Virus record (IMG/VR): IMGVR_UViG_3300021170_000067
Location: 1-24,760 of that record
Source: a virus
Strand: one strand, 5' to 3'
Length of the DNA stretch: 24,760 bases
Shown: positions 1-8,234 of the stretch, piece after piece
How positions within the stretch are numbered: the stretch's first letter is position 1
Layout: the number at the start of each line of letters is the position of its first letter
Notes under the pieces: model-generated
Seen by the model: the letters and a program-made list of their open reading frames with translations, nothing else
Databases searched by the model: none
What the model was told of the DNA's origin: nothing
Position numbers and translations under genes: made by a program

Positions 1-449
1 CACAACGCAGACGTGAATGAGTCGCCAAATTGATTCAGGCCAGCGTCGCGAACGTCAACGGTGTCTCGGTAAAGCAACCGTCTGTCCGCCTCACTTCGGA
101 CAGCAGTCTCAAAATCCGGGCCAGGATCGGCTGGGCGCGGTGCCGGCTGGCGGGGCTCGGTCGGCGGCTGCTGGCTGGCTTGCGCCCGCTCCAGCATTGC
201 CAGGGCTTCCTGAGCCTTGCGCTCGGCCTCCTGTGCCCGGCGGGATTCCGCTTCACGCTTTGCCGTCTCTTCCGCAATGCGCTTGAGAAACCATGGCGTC
301 TGGCCCTTGTTGCCGTGCTCTTTCGGGTCGGCTGGCGGTGGATCACCCGGAGGATCGGCCGTGATCGGCGCCGGGGGCGGATCGGTCGGCTCGGCAGGCG
401 GAGGCGTTGCCGGATCGGGTTCAACAGGCTGGACGGTCAGGTCGTTCAT
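1..449 (-). CDS. Scaffold-like head assembly protein, N-terminal part (cut by window edge)
   Basis: The frame is open from the ATG at 449 to the window edge, giving about 149 residues. The start overlaps the stop of the upstream gene by one base (TGATG). Residues 1-45 are very rich in proline and acidic residues. They are followed by a charged, glutamate/alanine/arginine-rich stretch (about 55-95) that should form a coiled coil, then another proline-rich linker. This make-up, and a place downstream of TerL and portal where P22-like phages carry scaffold and then coat, suggest a scaffolding protein that helps assemble the procapsid. The assignment rests on composition and order only. The coat gene would be expected just outside the window. 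A head-decoration or minor head protein is the alternative. Confidence 0.55.
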   Translation of the reverse strand, partial: MNDLTVQPVEPDPATPPPAEPTDPPPAPITADPPGDPPPADPKEHGNKGQTPWFLKRIAEETAKREAESRRAQEAERKAQEALAMLERAQASQQPPTEPRQPAPRPADPGPDFETAVRSEADRRLLYRDTVDVRDAGLNQFGDSFTSAL

Positions 450-895
450 CAGTGGAACCTCTTCTCAGGCAACGCCAACTCCGCAAACGAATTCGACTGC
501 TTGCCGAACTGATCGGCGATCTTGCGGTTCTCGAACGGGTCGCCGACGAATTGCTGCGTGTTCGGGGCAAGCTGCAATCGAGGGTCCTTTTCCGCCCCCT
601 GCTCCGCCATGGTGTAGAGCACAATGGCCAGATGCATCTTGCGGGCATCGGCCGCCGTCGTCTTGGGATTGCCGAGGCGATCCGCGTACATCGCACGGGC
701 GGCTTCGATGAAGTTCTTCCACTGCGTATCGGCGAAGACGTACTCGTTCGGCCAGTTCGCCCGAAACTTAAGGCTGCGCTCCATATTGTGGAACACGCCA
801 GCGATCTGCTTGGCATCGTTGCAGATCATGCGGATCAGTCCTTCGGCCTCGCCTACGGTAATGACGTCACCGTTGACGACGATGTGCCCGCTCAT
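449..895 (-). CDS. Conserved phage protein of unknown function, 148 aa
   Basis: I do not recognise a family. The start is well supported: a GGAGG motif lies seven bases before the ATG at 895. The protein is soluble and mixed alpha/beta in composition, with no membrane segment or signal peptide. The middle is rich in Ala, Arg, Asn and Trp. It lies in the head operon between a small acidic protein and the scaffold-like gene, with almost no spacing, so it is probably co-translated with them and acts in head assembly or in an operon-borne accessory role. Confidence 0.7.
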   Translation of the reverse strand: MSGHIVVNGDVITVGEAEGLIRMICNDAKQIAGVFHNMERSLKFRANWPNEYVFADTQWKNFIEAARAMYADRLGNPKTTAADARKMHLAIVLYTMAEQGAEKDPRLQLAPNTQQFVGDPFENRKIADQFGKQSNSFAELALPEKRFH

Positions 896-896
896 C

Positions 897-1169
897 TTAG
901 CCTCCGTTGACGAAAGTTACTTCAACCCCATCACCGGTTGGGAGAATTGCCCCGATTCCTGGGAAATCTCCATAGTGATCCAATGCCGATGCCATCATTT
1001 TCGCACGTTTCATGGACTGATAGACCTCTCTTGCCACAAGCTCACAAAACGAAGCGGAGTACTCGTCTAGGCAACCGGCGGCTGCCTCCGCACCTGCGCG
1101 GAGCATAGCGGGATTAATCTCGATCTCGGGCGCTCCAGCTTCCGACATTTCGGGGGTATATTCCGTCAT
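897..1169 (-). CDS. Small acidic protein, 90 aa, unknown function
   Basis: The start at 1169 overlaps the stop of the upstream 55-aa gene (ATGA), and a purine-rich GGAGGAGG motif precedes it. The first 25 residues are acidic and rich in Glu, Pro and Ala. The centre (about 25-60) is predicted helical with two cysteines. The last part is Gly/Asp-rich. I recognise no domain. Its position within the head operon and its tight coupling are the main support for it being a real gene. Confidence 0.65.
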   Translation of the reverse strand: MTEYTPEMSEAGAPEIEINPAMLRAGAEAAAGCLDEYSASFCELVAREVYQSMKRAKMMASALDHYGDFPGIGAILPTGDGVEVTFVNGG

Positions 1170-1333
1170 TTTTCCTCCTCCGCAGCCCTCCCCGAATTGA
1201 CCGGCATCGGCCGATCCGTCGTCATGCCCTGCCGCATGCCGAGCGAGGTCATTCCGCGCTCAAAATATTCCGGCCGATCCGGCCGGCTGGTGACCGGCAT
1301 GGGCTTGGGAGATGGAGATTCATTCTTGGCCAT
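1166..1333 (-). CDS. Small basic, proline-rich protein, 55 aa
   Basis: This short ORF fills the space between two head-operon genes. It starts two bases after the stop of the 70-aa gene and ends in an ATGA overlap with the next. It has four MP or RP pairs, many methionines and a charged C-terminal EEEK tail, and is probably disordered. There is no recognisable domain. The exact fit between neighbours, with coupling at both ends, makes it a likely real gene despite its size. Confidence 0.6.
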   Translation of the reverse strand: MAKNESPSPKPMPVTSRPDRPEYFERGMTSLGMRQGMTTDRPMPVNSGRAAEEEK

Positions 1334-1335
1334 GG

Positions 1336-1548
1336 TCAGAGCACCTTCAGGACGTTGAGACTGCCGATGATCTGCCGTCCGAACCCATCAACACCGAGAT
1401 GGAATTCGATCCTCATTCCATTCGCATTGGCCTGAGACTGCACGCGGCAGACCTGCTCCAGAAGCCCCCACATTTCGGCGCGCAACTTCTTGGCGATATC
1501 GGAATCGGTAGGCGCCGGAACCATCGACAGGACCTGAGCATCATTCAT
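1336..1548 (-). CDS. Small phage protein, 70 aa, unknown function
   Basis: The ATG at 1548 overlaps the stop of the phosphatase gene (ATGA), so it is likely translationally coupled. The product has a predicted helix at about residues 17-45 (Lys/Ala/Glu/Leu-rich) followed by a short beta-rich tail that could pack as a hairpin. Nothing shows a catalytic site. It belongs to the run of small genes between portal and scaffold, where P22-type phages often carry fast-evolving accessory genes. Confidence 0.65.
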   Translation of the reverse strand: MNDAQVLSMVPAPTDSDIAKKLRAEMWGLLEQVCRVQSQANANGMRIEFHLGVDGFGRQIIGSLNVLKVL

Positions 1549-2219
1549 TGCATCTGCCCTTCCTGCTCAAACGGATTGTGCTCGACCGGCTGCAACCGCG
1601 TGGTCAGAGCCGAGCCTATCTTCATCAGCCGAGCGCTCGCCGTTGAATCGCCGTGCTTCAGCATCTCGTCGGTGTCAATCGATAGGTTAGGCTTCTGTCC
1701 TGCCTTGTCCCATGCCGCCAGCAGCCGCTCGACCCGGTGATGTGTAACGATGCCGGGGAGTCGGTCGTCATGGGCCAGAATGTGGGCCAGCGCACCAAAT
1801 ACCCGGGTCTTGAACGTATTGAACGATTCGCCGCCCGGCACCGGCTTGTCATGATCCTTGCAGATATACCGCTTGATCTCGCCGTGGACCTTGCTGGATT
1901 CCTGGCCGGTGAAGTGACCGAGATTCCATGGCTTCAACTCGGCAACCGGGACCAGTCTAGCCCCCGTGGTCTGGGCAATGTCTTCGGCAGTGTCAGCAGC
2001 CCGCGACAACGTGGAATAGTAGAGCACATCGATCCCACTGTTTGCCAGTTCGGCCGCCAATTCCTTGGCCTCTTGCCGCCCCTCTGCGGATAGGGGGACG
2101 TTCTTCCAGCCCCTGATGCGGTCAGGCGAGCCGCTTTCCTTGTTGAGCGCCGTTGCCCCGTGCCGGATCACATAGAGATCGCGGGCGAAGGGATCGTGGG
2201 AGACGGGTTCAAGCCGCAT
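1545..2219 (-). CDS. Histidine phosphatase superfamily protein (phosphoglycerate mutase-like)
   Basis: Residues 18-25 carry the family signature I-R-H-G-A-T-A-L, with the phospho-accepting His at 20 and the first phosphate-binding Arg at 19. Arg73 (in S-R-A), Glu131 (in P-G-G-E-S-F) and the His pair at 160-161 fit the remaining catalytic pocket positions. At 224 aa it matches the branch-1 phosphatases (cobC, SixA and PGM-like). These enzymes remove phosphate from small molecules or proteins, and the substrate cannot be read from sequence. It is embedded in the head operon with an 11-bp overlap upstream and an ATGA overlap downstream, so it is expressed with the late genes. That is an unusual place for a metabolic-type enzyme. 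Confidence 0.85.
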   Translation of the reverse strand: MRLEPVSHDPFARDLYVIRHGATALNKESGSPDRIRGWKNVPLSAEGRQEAKELAAELANSGIDVLYYSTLSRAADTAEDIAQTTGARLVPVAELKPWNLGHFTGQESSKVHGEIKRYICKDHDKPVPGGESFNTFKTRVFGALAHILAHDDRLPGIVTHHRVERLLAAWDKAGQKPNLSIDTDEMLKHGDSTASARLMKIGSALTTRLQPVEHNPFEQEGQMQ

Positions 2220-2451
2220 TACTTACATTAGCCTTCGCAGCAGCATATTGAGAAGAGAAGACGCCTTCATCAAAAGCGCACTGCATACTAAATGCTATCT
2301 TACATGCAGAATCAAAATTCCAAAATCTCATATTCAATGCGACCCACTCCGATTTACCTATCGCTGTATGCTTGCGCCCATCATCATATGCAGACCAGAC
2401 TTCCCAATGAAGTCCAACTCGTTTTGCAAAAAATAGTGTTTTCAGGATCAT
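2209..2451 (-). CDS. Small aromatic-rich protein, 80 aa, unknown function
   Basis: The ATG at 2451 overlaps the portal stop codon (ATGA), so it is probably translated by ribosomes finishing the portal. The gene is visibly more AT-rich than its neighbours. The product has several Trp and Phe residues in its first 50 positions, two cysteines, and an Ala-rich tail, with no clear membrane segment. I see no known domain. Its low GC hints at recent acquisition, possibly together with the phosphatase that follows. Confidence 0.6.
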   Translation of the reverse strand: MILKTLFFAKRVGLHWEVWSAYDDGRKHTAIGKSEWVALNMRFWNFDSACKIAFSMQCAFDEGVFSSQYAAAKANVSNAA

Positions 2452-5400
2452 TGAACCACCCTCAAAAACTTACCCTCACGTCCCGGCATGCGGTCCGGAA
2501 TATACCACATCCCGTCCTTTGCCTGGCGGGCGCCGTCCATGGGCGGCTGTTCGTTGCCTTGTAACTGACCGCCGGGCGACTGCTGGCCATTTGATGGCGA
2601 GCCCTGCCCGTTCGCCGCCCCAGCATCGTCATCCGTGTCAGCCGAAAGGTCCGCCTGATTGGCCTGCTCGACTAGATTATAGACGTGCTCATGCCCGCGC
2701 GCCTCGATCTCGTGCTCCATCTGGGCCTTTTGCTGCGGGGTCAACAGCAACTTGGACAGCGCGTCGATCTGTGCCTTCATCCGGTTTGTCTCGGCGTTGA
2801 ACGCATCGACGTCGCGCTTTTCCTCTCGGCCCTTCATGCTCAAATGCATCTCGGCGATCTTCTGCATCAGTTCCGAGTTGAGCGCTATCAATCGCTTGTT
2901 CTGCTCCTGGACGGCCTGCAGCTGCGGATTGACATCCTCATCGAAGAGATACGGCTTGTTCGCCTTGATCTCTTTCTGCAGCCGCTCCTGGATTTTGTCC
3001 GCTCCGGGGAAATCGCCGTACTTGAACAGAAGATCGCCGGCAACCGTGATCAACTCGTTGTTGCCCTGGAGCATGCGCTCCATCGCGTCCCACCCCTGCT
3101 GACGCTGCGTGGCATAGTCCGGGCCCGGGTCGGACACGCACTCGTATTCGCCGATCGCGGGGTTGAAGGCGAGTTGAACTGCCTCCTCGTCCTCTTTTTC
3201 GTGTTCAAGCTCGCGAACCGCTTCCTCCTGGTTCGGGTCGATCTTGATCCAGCGCTTCTCGCCATCCTCGTCCAGGATATGCAACGTGCGCTCGGTATCA
3301 TAGATATTCGGGATCAGATCCAGCAGCTGCACGCCGATGTGGCGGAGCATGTCCGAGAAATGCTCAACGAAGTGATACGTTGCGGTGTCGCCCTGCGCTT
3401 TGCGTTCCGTGATCGCCTTGCCGCTCGCCGCCGCGTCCGGTTTGGCCTCACCCATCTGATTCTCGAACTGGCCCGAGATCATCATGCTGTGCCGCTCGGC
3501 GGTCTGCATGCCCCGCTCGTGGGCTACGGACGGCTTTGGCGGATCGAGACGGAACGGTGCAGCGATCTTCTGCGCTTCGCCCTCGGCCTCATCATCAAGG
3601 TCGTTGTAGAGGATGACGGGATAGCCAAGGATGTTGATTGTCTTGTATTGCTCCTGCCCCTCGATTGCCCTGGCCGGCGCCATGAATGGCGACTTCGGCT
3701 GCAGCGCAACGATCTCGACCGCCATGGAATTGTGCGTCGGAATCATTCCATTGCCAGCAAGGAACAGGTGATTTGGCGTATCAACGCCAATGCACTTGAC
3801 TGGAACAGATGGAATTTCTTCGACCGAAACAATGCCGACACGCTTAGTCCGCCTCCATTCGGTTCCACGCGCTTTCGACTGAGCCTTGCGCTTGCGTGCA
3901 AGCTTGAAAACAGGCGTATCAGGATCGGCGGTAAAGCTGACCCGGTATGTGATCCCGGAAGTATATTCCTTCCCGTTGGGGAAAGTTTTTCTTGCGGCCT
4001 TCTGCTCGGAACAAGTCGCCTTGATGCCCAAGCTTCGGAGCAGTTCAAGAATCCCCTCAATGAGCTTCGGGTTCTTGTTGGAGAAAGAGCACTGGTTGAC
4101 GGACTTCGCGAAATGTCCGTCCGTATCCATCAGGCCCTGAAGCAGGGACAATCTTTGGCTAGTTGATCCGCGCAAATAGATTGCAGGTATTTTCTTCCGA
4201 TTTTGGCCTCGGACCCCGAGTGCGGTCAGTTTCCCACGAATATCACAGATAGTGAATCGACCTACGGTCCCGCCATTGTACAATTTCGATGTAGATAGAT
4301 CGTACCCGCAATCCTCGATATTCTTGCGCGTCTCATCGATGTCCTGAATGCAGGACGTTATCTGCGGCTCGCGCGAAGTCCCGTCTCCCAACCAAAGACC
4401 GAACACATATGGGTCAATTGGTAGATGAACTTCGCTGGTTTCGAGCGATGGAGACAACTTTATGAAATGCTTGGACCGAACCAAATCGGCCGTAGCGATC
4501 ACACGATTTGACCAGTTTTGTCCGCGAGAATTGCGCTTGCCACGCTCTTCGACACTCCACAGATGCCCACCATCTGCAACGATTTCCGTCCCATTGCTGA
4601 ATTTAACGCGGAAGCATTGACGCTCTCGGAACACACTGCTTTCGCCGAGCACTCGGCAGGGCTTGCCATTTTCATCAAAGACAAGGTCACCGGCCCGAAT
4701 TGCCCCGATCGTCGTCCAGCCCGTCGGCGTTGGGATGCGAGTATCCAACGCGAGCGGGGCGTTGTAGTTCAGCATCCGGTTGGCATCGATCAGCGGCCGG
4801 GTGTGACCCTTAAGGTCCAACGTCCCGTCAATCACAAGCTCGCGCCCCACACAGCGGCAGATCGGGATGTACTTGCCGGCCCAGTCACCACGCTCGATGA
4901 CGGTATCGCCCGCGATCAGGAACCATTCCACCTTGTCGTCAAGCACGCTGCGGCTGCCGCCCTCGAGCTTGCCAGCCTCGATGTCCTCCATCAGCTTTTT
5001 ATAGAGTTCTTCCCCGCTTTCTTTCCTGATCTCAGAGGCCAGCTTTTCGATCTCGTCCCCGCTGTCCTGCTTGAACCAGATCAGCCGGTCCCGCTTTTCC
5101 TTCTTGCGGAAATATTTGGCCAGCATGATCTCCTTGTCGGAAATCCAGTCTGCAAAGCCGTTGTCGAGCGGAGCCGTGCCAACCTTGTTCTTATAGCGCG
5201 GATATTTCCGGTTGAACTCCTTGCGCGGCATCCGTTCGAACACGAAGCCGAAATTAGCATCGGAGCCATCAGTCTCCCTGATCCAAGGGTCGAGATAAAC
5301 GCCAGTAGGATCGCGCGAGGCCTTGAGGTAGATTTCCTGGTTCCGGGTCCGGCTCGACACATAGGCCGTCTCGATCAGGATGTACCCGATTCCACCGTCG

Positions 5401-5819
5401 ACCTGCTGCTCGGCAACCTTTCTATAGGCGGAGCTCGCCTTCGAAATATATTCGATTCGGCGTATGACGCTCTGCATTATCTCGGCGGATGCGTATGAGG
5501 CCTTTCCACCAGTGGGCCTGATCCTTATACCGTAGCCATTTTTCGACAGCGAGTTGATAATAAGATCGTTGTGGACCCGCGTGTTGTTGATCGTCAGGCA
5601 TGGGAGGTCTGATCCATCTCCGGTGCGGCTCTGGTATATGTTTGCCGGCCACTGCCAGGCGTTGCGGCTGTCACCATTGGCGAACTTGATGTCCTCACGG
5701 ATGCGCTCGTCCTGGGTGCCCTGCCAGTCCTTGCAGGCCTTCCAGCGCTCTACTGCTTCCTGGACGATGCCGGCATCGCCCTTGACCGGCTCGGTGTCTT
5801 CGGCGGCGCCGTAGAGCAT
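2448..5819 (-). CDS. P22-type portal protein precursor interrupted by an intein
   Basis: This 1123-aa precursor should splice to a 780-aa portal, close to the size of P22 gp1. The portal forms the dodecameric ring through which DNA enters and leaves the head and docks the terminase. Support for the family includes the N-terminal region with R-I-R-P-T-G (about 99-104) and the joined extein sequence at the splice point, which reads R-M-L-N-Y-N-A then S-M-A-V-E-I-V-A-L-Q-P-K-S-P-F, matching the conserved N-Y-x-x-S and A-L-x-P-K-x-P-F motif of P22-like portals. The C-terminal third is helical, then Gln/Gly/Pro-rich and probably disordered (about 1050-1110). It follows TerL and a zinc-ribbon gene. 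The start abuts the stop of the latter by one base. The intein is listed separately. Confidence 0.93.
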   Translation of the reverse strand: MLYGAAEDTEPVKGDAGIVQEAVERWKACKDWQGTQDERIREDIKFANGDSRNAWQWPANIYQSRTGDGSDLPCLTINNTRVHNDLIINSLSKNGYGIRIRPTGGKASYASAEIMQSVIRRIEYISKASSAYRKVAEQQVDGGIGYILIETAYVSSRTRNQEIYLKASRDPTGVYLDPWIRETDGSDANFGFVFERMPRKEFNRKYPRYKNKVGTAPLDNGFADWISDKEIMLAKYFRKKEKRDRLIWFKQDSGDEIEKLASEIRKESGEELYKKLMEDIEAGKLEGGSRSVLDDKVEWFLIAGDTVIERGDWAGKYIPICRCVGRELVIDGTLDLKGHTRPLIDANRMLNYNAPLALDTRIPTPTGWTTIGAIRAGDLVFDENGKPCRVLGESSVFRERQCFRVKFSNGTEIVADGGHLWSVEERGKRNSRGQNWSNRVIATADLVRSKHFIKLSPSLETSEVHLPIDPYVFGLWLGDGTSREPQITSCIQDIDETRKNIEDCGYDLSTSKLYNGGTVGRFTICDIRGKLTALGVRGQNRKKIPAIYLRGSTSQRLSLLQGLMDTDGHFAKSVNQCSFSNKNPKLIEGILELLRSLGIKATCSEQKAARKTFPNGKEYTSGITYRVSFTADPDTPVFKLARKRKAQSKARGTEWRRTKRVGIVSVEEIPSVPVKCIGVDTPNHLFLAGNGMIPTHNSMAVEIVALQPKSPFMAPARAIEGQEQYKTINILGYPVILYNDLDDEAEGEAQKIAAPFRLDPPKPSVAHERGMQTAERHSMMISGQFENQMGEAKPDAAASGKAITERKAQGDTATYHFVEHFSDMLRHIGVQLLDLIPNIYDTERTLHILDEDGEKRWIKIDPNQEEAVRELEHEKEDEEAVQLAFNPAIGEYECVSDPGPDYATQRQQGWDAMERMLQGNNELITVAGDLLFKYGDFPGADKIQERLQKEIKANKPYLFDEDVNPQLQAVQEQNKRLIALNSELMQKIAEMHLSMKGREEKRDVDAFNAETNRMKAQIDALSKLLLTPQQKAQMEHEIEARGHEHVYNLVEQANQADLSADTDDDAGAANGQGSPSNGQQSPGGQLQGNEQPPMDGARQAKDGMWYIPDRMPGREGKFLRVVQ
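3729..4757 (-). mobile_element. Class 3 intein with LAGLIDADG homing endonuclease inside the portal gene
   Basis: The intein covers portal residues 355-697 (343 aa). Block A begins P-L-A-L-D-T and has no Cys or Ser at position 1. Block B contains H-L-W (His419, Trp421). Block F has Cys676 in V-K-C-I-G-V-D, and block G ends T-H-N with Thr695 and Asn697, followed by Ser698 as first residue of the C-extein. Trp in block B, Cys in block F and Thr in block G form the WCT triplet that defines class 3 inteins, which start splicing from the block F Cys. Between blocks B and F lie two LAGLIDADG motifs, G-L-W-L-G-D-G-T (474-481) and L-L-Q-G-L-M-D-T-D-G (559-568), with the acidic residues kept, so the homing endonuclease may be active. 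The insertion point is a conserved portal motif, as is usual for inteins. Confidence 0.93.
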
Positions 5820-5993
5820 TTACCCGACCCGACATGTGACTTCGTTGAAGCAGCCATCGCAAACGTAGAGGGCGACATCACACGTCGGCGTTCTTTCCTG
5901 ACGAGAACCAAACTCGGATGGGCCAAGCGTATATGGCACAATGCCGTCGTCGCGTCGAAACTCATGGCCGCATCTGGCGCACAGATATTTCAT
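5820..5993 (-). CDS. Small zinc-ribbon protein, 57 aa
   Basis: The start is set at 5993 because this ATG overlaps the TerL stop (ATGA). An upstream ATG at 6008 is in frame but less likely. The product holds one C-x-x-C pair (C-A-R-C-G) near its start and a second (C-D-G-C) near its end, with another Cys between and one after. This spacing fits a zinc ribbon of about 45 residues. Its role is unknown; small zinc-ribbon proteins between terminase and portal could assist packaging or bind nucleic acid. It ends one base before the portal start codon. Confidence 0.7.
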   Translation of the reverse strand: MKYLCARCGHEFRRDDGIVPYTLGPSEFGSRQERTPTCDVALYVCDGCFNEVTCRVG

Positions 5994-7357
5994 CTTCGCC
6001 CCATCCATCCAGTGCCTCGTTCGGCCGGCAGCGTTCCCGGAAACAGATTCGGGATCGTGACTGGAGGTGCCTTGCGCTCCCGGGGCGACCGATAGCCGCT
6101 TGCAAACGTGCGCAGCGCATCCGAGCCATGAGAGGCCCAGTCATGCAGCGGACCGTCCCGGAACATCTTCAGCCTGTCGTCCCATTCCCGCCGGTAGTTG
6201 CGCAGAGCATTCAATCCGCGCTCGCAACGATCCTCATCGATCCATGCCTGATCCAGCAGCTTGCGGGTGGCATTGATGCCGTCCATGACGTTGTGTTGCG
6301 GGACGATGATCGGCTTATAGCCCAGTTCCTTCATCGTATCTTCGCGGGACTTTCCCTTGTTCCCCAACTCGCGGACCGCCATGTCATGCGGAAAGTAGTG
6401 GTTTCCATACACCCATTTGTGCTGCTGACGCCTGTCCTCAAGAATTCTGGCATACTCATCCAAGCCGATGCCGGAAGCCTCGTGATAGTCGATCAGCCTG
6501 TATTCCTGACCGGCGCGCTGAATGAACCAGATCGCCGTGGAATCGCTGACGCCGAGATCCCATGAGGTGTGAACTAGAAGCGTCCGATCAATCGGAATTC
6601 GACAGATACGGCCATCCTTGGCCATGCGAGTGAGGTACGGACCATAGAACGATCCGATCAATGCAGATTCGAACGAGCAATTATACTCCTGCTCGAAAAG
6701 CGCCCGCCCCTCTTCCTCGCCGTAATCATGGATGTATTCGTGGAGTTCGGCGGCAAGCTGCTCTTCGGTGAAGACGCCAGTGTCCTTCGCCACCAGAACT
6801 TCGGAGAACCATGTTGGATCAGAGCGGGCCAGGCTCAGCGTCTTGGCGGCATGATTGGAGCCGCGCGGCGTCGTGATGAACAGCGCCCAGCCGTTGTTTT
6901 CCATCAGGATTGGACGAAGAAAGGCCCAGGCCTGAGGATCAGCTAGCGCCCATTCGGAGAAAACGACGCCGGCAGGTGTCGAGCCAAGCAAGCTTTCGTA
7001 ATTGTCGCTACCGACAACACGCCAGAGCGACCCGGATTTGAACCGGATCGACATGTCGTTTTCACGGGTATTGTCTCGTATCTCCTTGGGAAAGGCCTGA
7101 TCGATACGCCTTCGCCCCGTGTGAGGACTAACAGCGTCCCATATGGCCTTGCGAGCCTGAGAGGCTTCCGGCAGGAGGTGCCAGTATTCACCAACCCTCT
7201 CATGCGCCGAAACAGCCGCCCAATTGAGCGCAACATCGTCTTTCCCACTCCGCCGGTGCCAGATCAGGCAGGCCCGCTTACCCCCGCCCTCGAGATAGGA
7301 CCATGCCGGGAGCTGGTAGCCGCGCGGGATCCAGTCATTTGGCAGCCTTATCCGCAT
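5990..7357 (-). CDS. terL: Terminase large subunit (TerL)
   Basis: TerL is the ATP-driven motor and nuclease that cuts concatemeric phage DNA and pumps it into the procapsid through the portal. The 455-aa product carries an atypical Walker A, H-R-R-S-G-K-D (34-40), a Walker B ending V-V-F-S-E-W (131-136, Glu135), and the coupling motif I-T-T-P-R-G (161-166). The C-terminal RNase H-like nuclease has the acidic residues Asp267 (S-W-D-L-G), Asp325 (F-P-H-D) and Asp413 (S-H-G-S-D-A). Length and motif order are those of a complete, functional enzyme. It overlaps the TerS-like gene by 23 bp and the zinc-ribbon gene by 4 bp. Confidence 0.95.
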   Translation of the reverse strand: MRIRLPNDWIPRGYQLPAWSYLEGGGKRACLIWHRRSGKDDVALNWAAVSAHERVGEYWHLLPEASQARKAIWDAVSPHTGRRRIDQAFPKEIRDNTRENDMSIRFKSGSLWRVVGSDNYESLLGSTPAGVVFSEWALADPQAWAFLRPILMENNGWALFITTPRGSNHAAKTLSLARSDPTWFSEVLVAKDTGVFTEEQLAAELHEYIHDYGEEEGRALFEQEYNCSFESALIGSFYGPYLTRMAKDGRICRIPIDRTLLVHTSWDLGVSDSTAIWFIQRAGQEYRLIDYHEASGIGLDEYARILEDRRQQHKWVYGNHYFPHDMAVRELGNKGKSREDTMKELGYKPIIVPQHNVMDGINATRKLLDQAWIDEDRCERGLNALRNYRREWDDRLKMFRDGPLHDWASHGSDALRTFASGYRSPRERKAPPVTIPNLFPGTLPAERGTGWMGRR

Positions 7358-7613
7358 CCGATGCGTGCCTGATAATCTCGATCACGACTGGGCCGCCATC
7401 TTCATCGCCCACCACGGCCTGCGGGACCTTGCCGTCTAGACGGTCCGCCAGTTCCTTGATTGCGACGTTATCGCCGTTCTCGGCGTTTTCGATCAGGGCC
7501 CGGGCAGCTTTGCGGAGGCCGCGCTCATCACCCTTGGCCTGCAGGGCCGCGATCTCCAGCCTCAGGGCCTCCCGAAACGGCTTGTCGCGCTGTTGTCCTC
7601 TAGGATTGGCCAT
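7335..7613 (-). CDS. TerS-like small protein upstream of TerL, 92 aa
   Basis: The likely start is the ATG at 7613, giving a product beginning M-A-N-P-R-G. An in-frame TTG at 7640 lies further up. Residues 10-75 look like a short helical bundle rich in Ala, Arg and Glu. A conserved-looking stretch, A-D-R-L-D-G-K-V-P-Q, is seen in many small proteins that sit directly before TerL. Position and overlap with TerL suggest it recognises the packaging site as a small terminase subunit, but it is shorter than most TerS proteins and no HTH is obvious. A conserved hypothetical with a separate role is possible. Confidence 0.6.
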   Translation of the reverse strand: MANPRGQQRDKPFREALRLEIAALQAKGDERGLRKAARALIENAENGDNVAIKELADRLDGKVPQAVVGDEDGGPVVIEIIRHASDADKAAK

Positions 7614-7662
7614 TTGTAGAATTAAGTTGTTGCGTGACAACCAACTTCAGTCGGCTGTTCCA

Positions 7663-8208
7663 TCACTTGAAATCAATGTTGACCAAGAATGTACTGGCCG
7701 CCGGCGCCGTAGTGTCGGCATCTGTAATCCCGGTCGTGACGCAGTAGCCGATACCGTTCGCGGTCGTAATGCCAGTCGGCCCGAAGGTGATGTTGTTGGC
7801 GGCTCCATTCGCGGCCGTGGCAGCTGCGGGGATGATCAGTCGCTTGATCGGCGTGCCGGAACCACAGGTCGGCGCCGCAGCGCTATCGTAAATCTTGAGA
7901 TATGCCGGTGCCGATCCAATGCCGCCAAGCTGAACACCATAGATCGTTCCCGGGGTTCCCTTGACGCTGACGCCGGTCGTATTGTTCGGCGCTATCTCCT
8001 GCGCGCTTGAAGCACCCCCTGAAGCCACTGCGGCCCCCGTAACGGGGAACGGATTGGTCGTGCTGGCCTCAACGCAGTTGTTGGCCCCGGTGGTCGAATT
8101 GACATTCTCAACGCAAACGCGAGTGACCCCCTGCGCGCCGGCATCGGAGACAAATCCGAGCACCAGCGCGCAAAGGAGGATTGCAGACGCGAGATAGCGG
8201 CTTTTCAT
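7663..8208 (-). CDS. Exported protein of unknown function, 181 aa
   Basis: The start is taken at the ATG at 8208 because it begins a typical Sec signal peptide: K-S-R at residues 2-4, a hydrophobic core, and a G-A-Q cleavage region near residue 26. The mature part is Gly/Ala/Thr-rich and beta-type, with cysteines suited to disulfides in the periplasm or outside. Such composition is common in phage fibre and head-decoration proteins, but a signal peptide is not expected in a virion protein. It may be a lysogen-expressed surface or periplasmic protein that shares the late operon. No enzymatic motif is seen. Confidence 0.7.
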   Translation of the reverse strand: MKSRYLASAILLCALVLGFVSDAGAQGVTRVCVENVNSTTGANNCVEASTTNPFPVTGAAVASGGASSAQEIAPNNTTGVSVKGTPGTIYGVQLGGIGSAPAYLKIYDSAAAPTCGSGTPIKRLIIPAAATAANGAANNITFGPTGITTANGIGYCVTTGITDADTTAPAASTFLVNIDFK

Positions 8209-8234
8209 GGCAGGTAATCCCGCGTCGCTTGGGG

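Noticed and set aside
2685-4166. A 493-aa open frame on the plus strand
   Set aside because: It is antisense to the portal and intein, whose motifs are clear, and has low-complexity Leu/Arg/Asp-rich sequence with no domain.
4518-5498. A 326-aa open frame on the plus strand
   Set aside because: It is antisense to the N-terminal portal and intein region and shows no protein-like motif.
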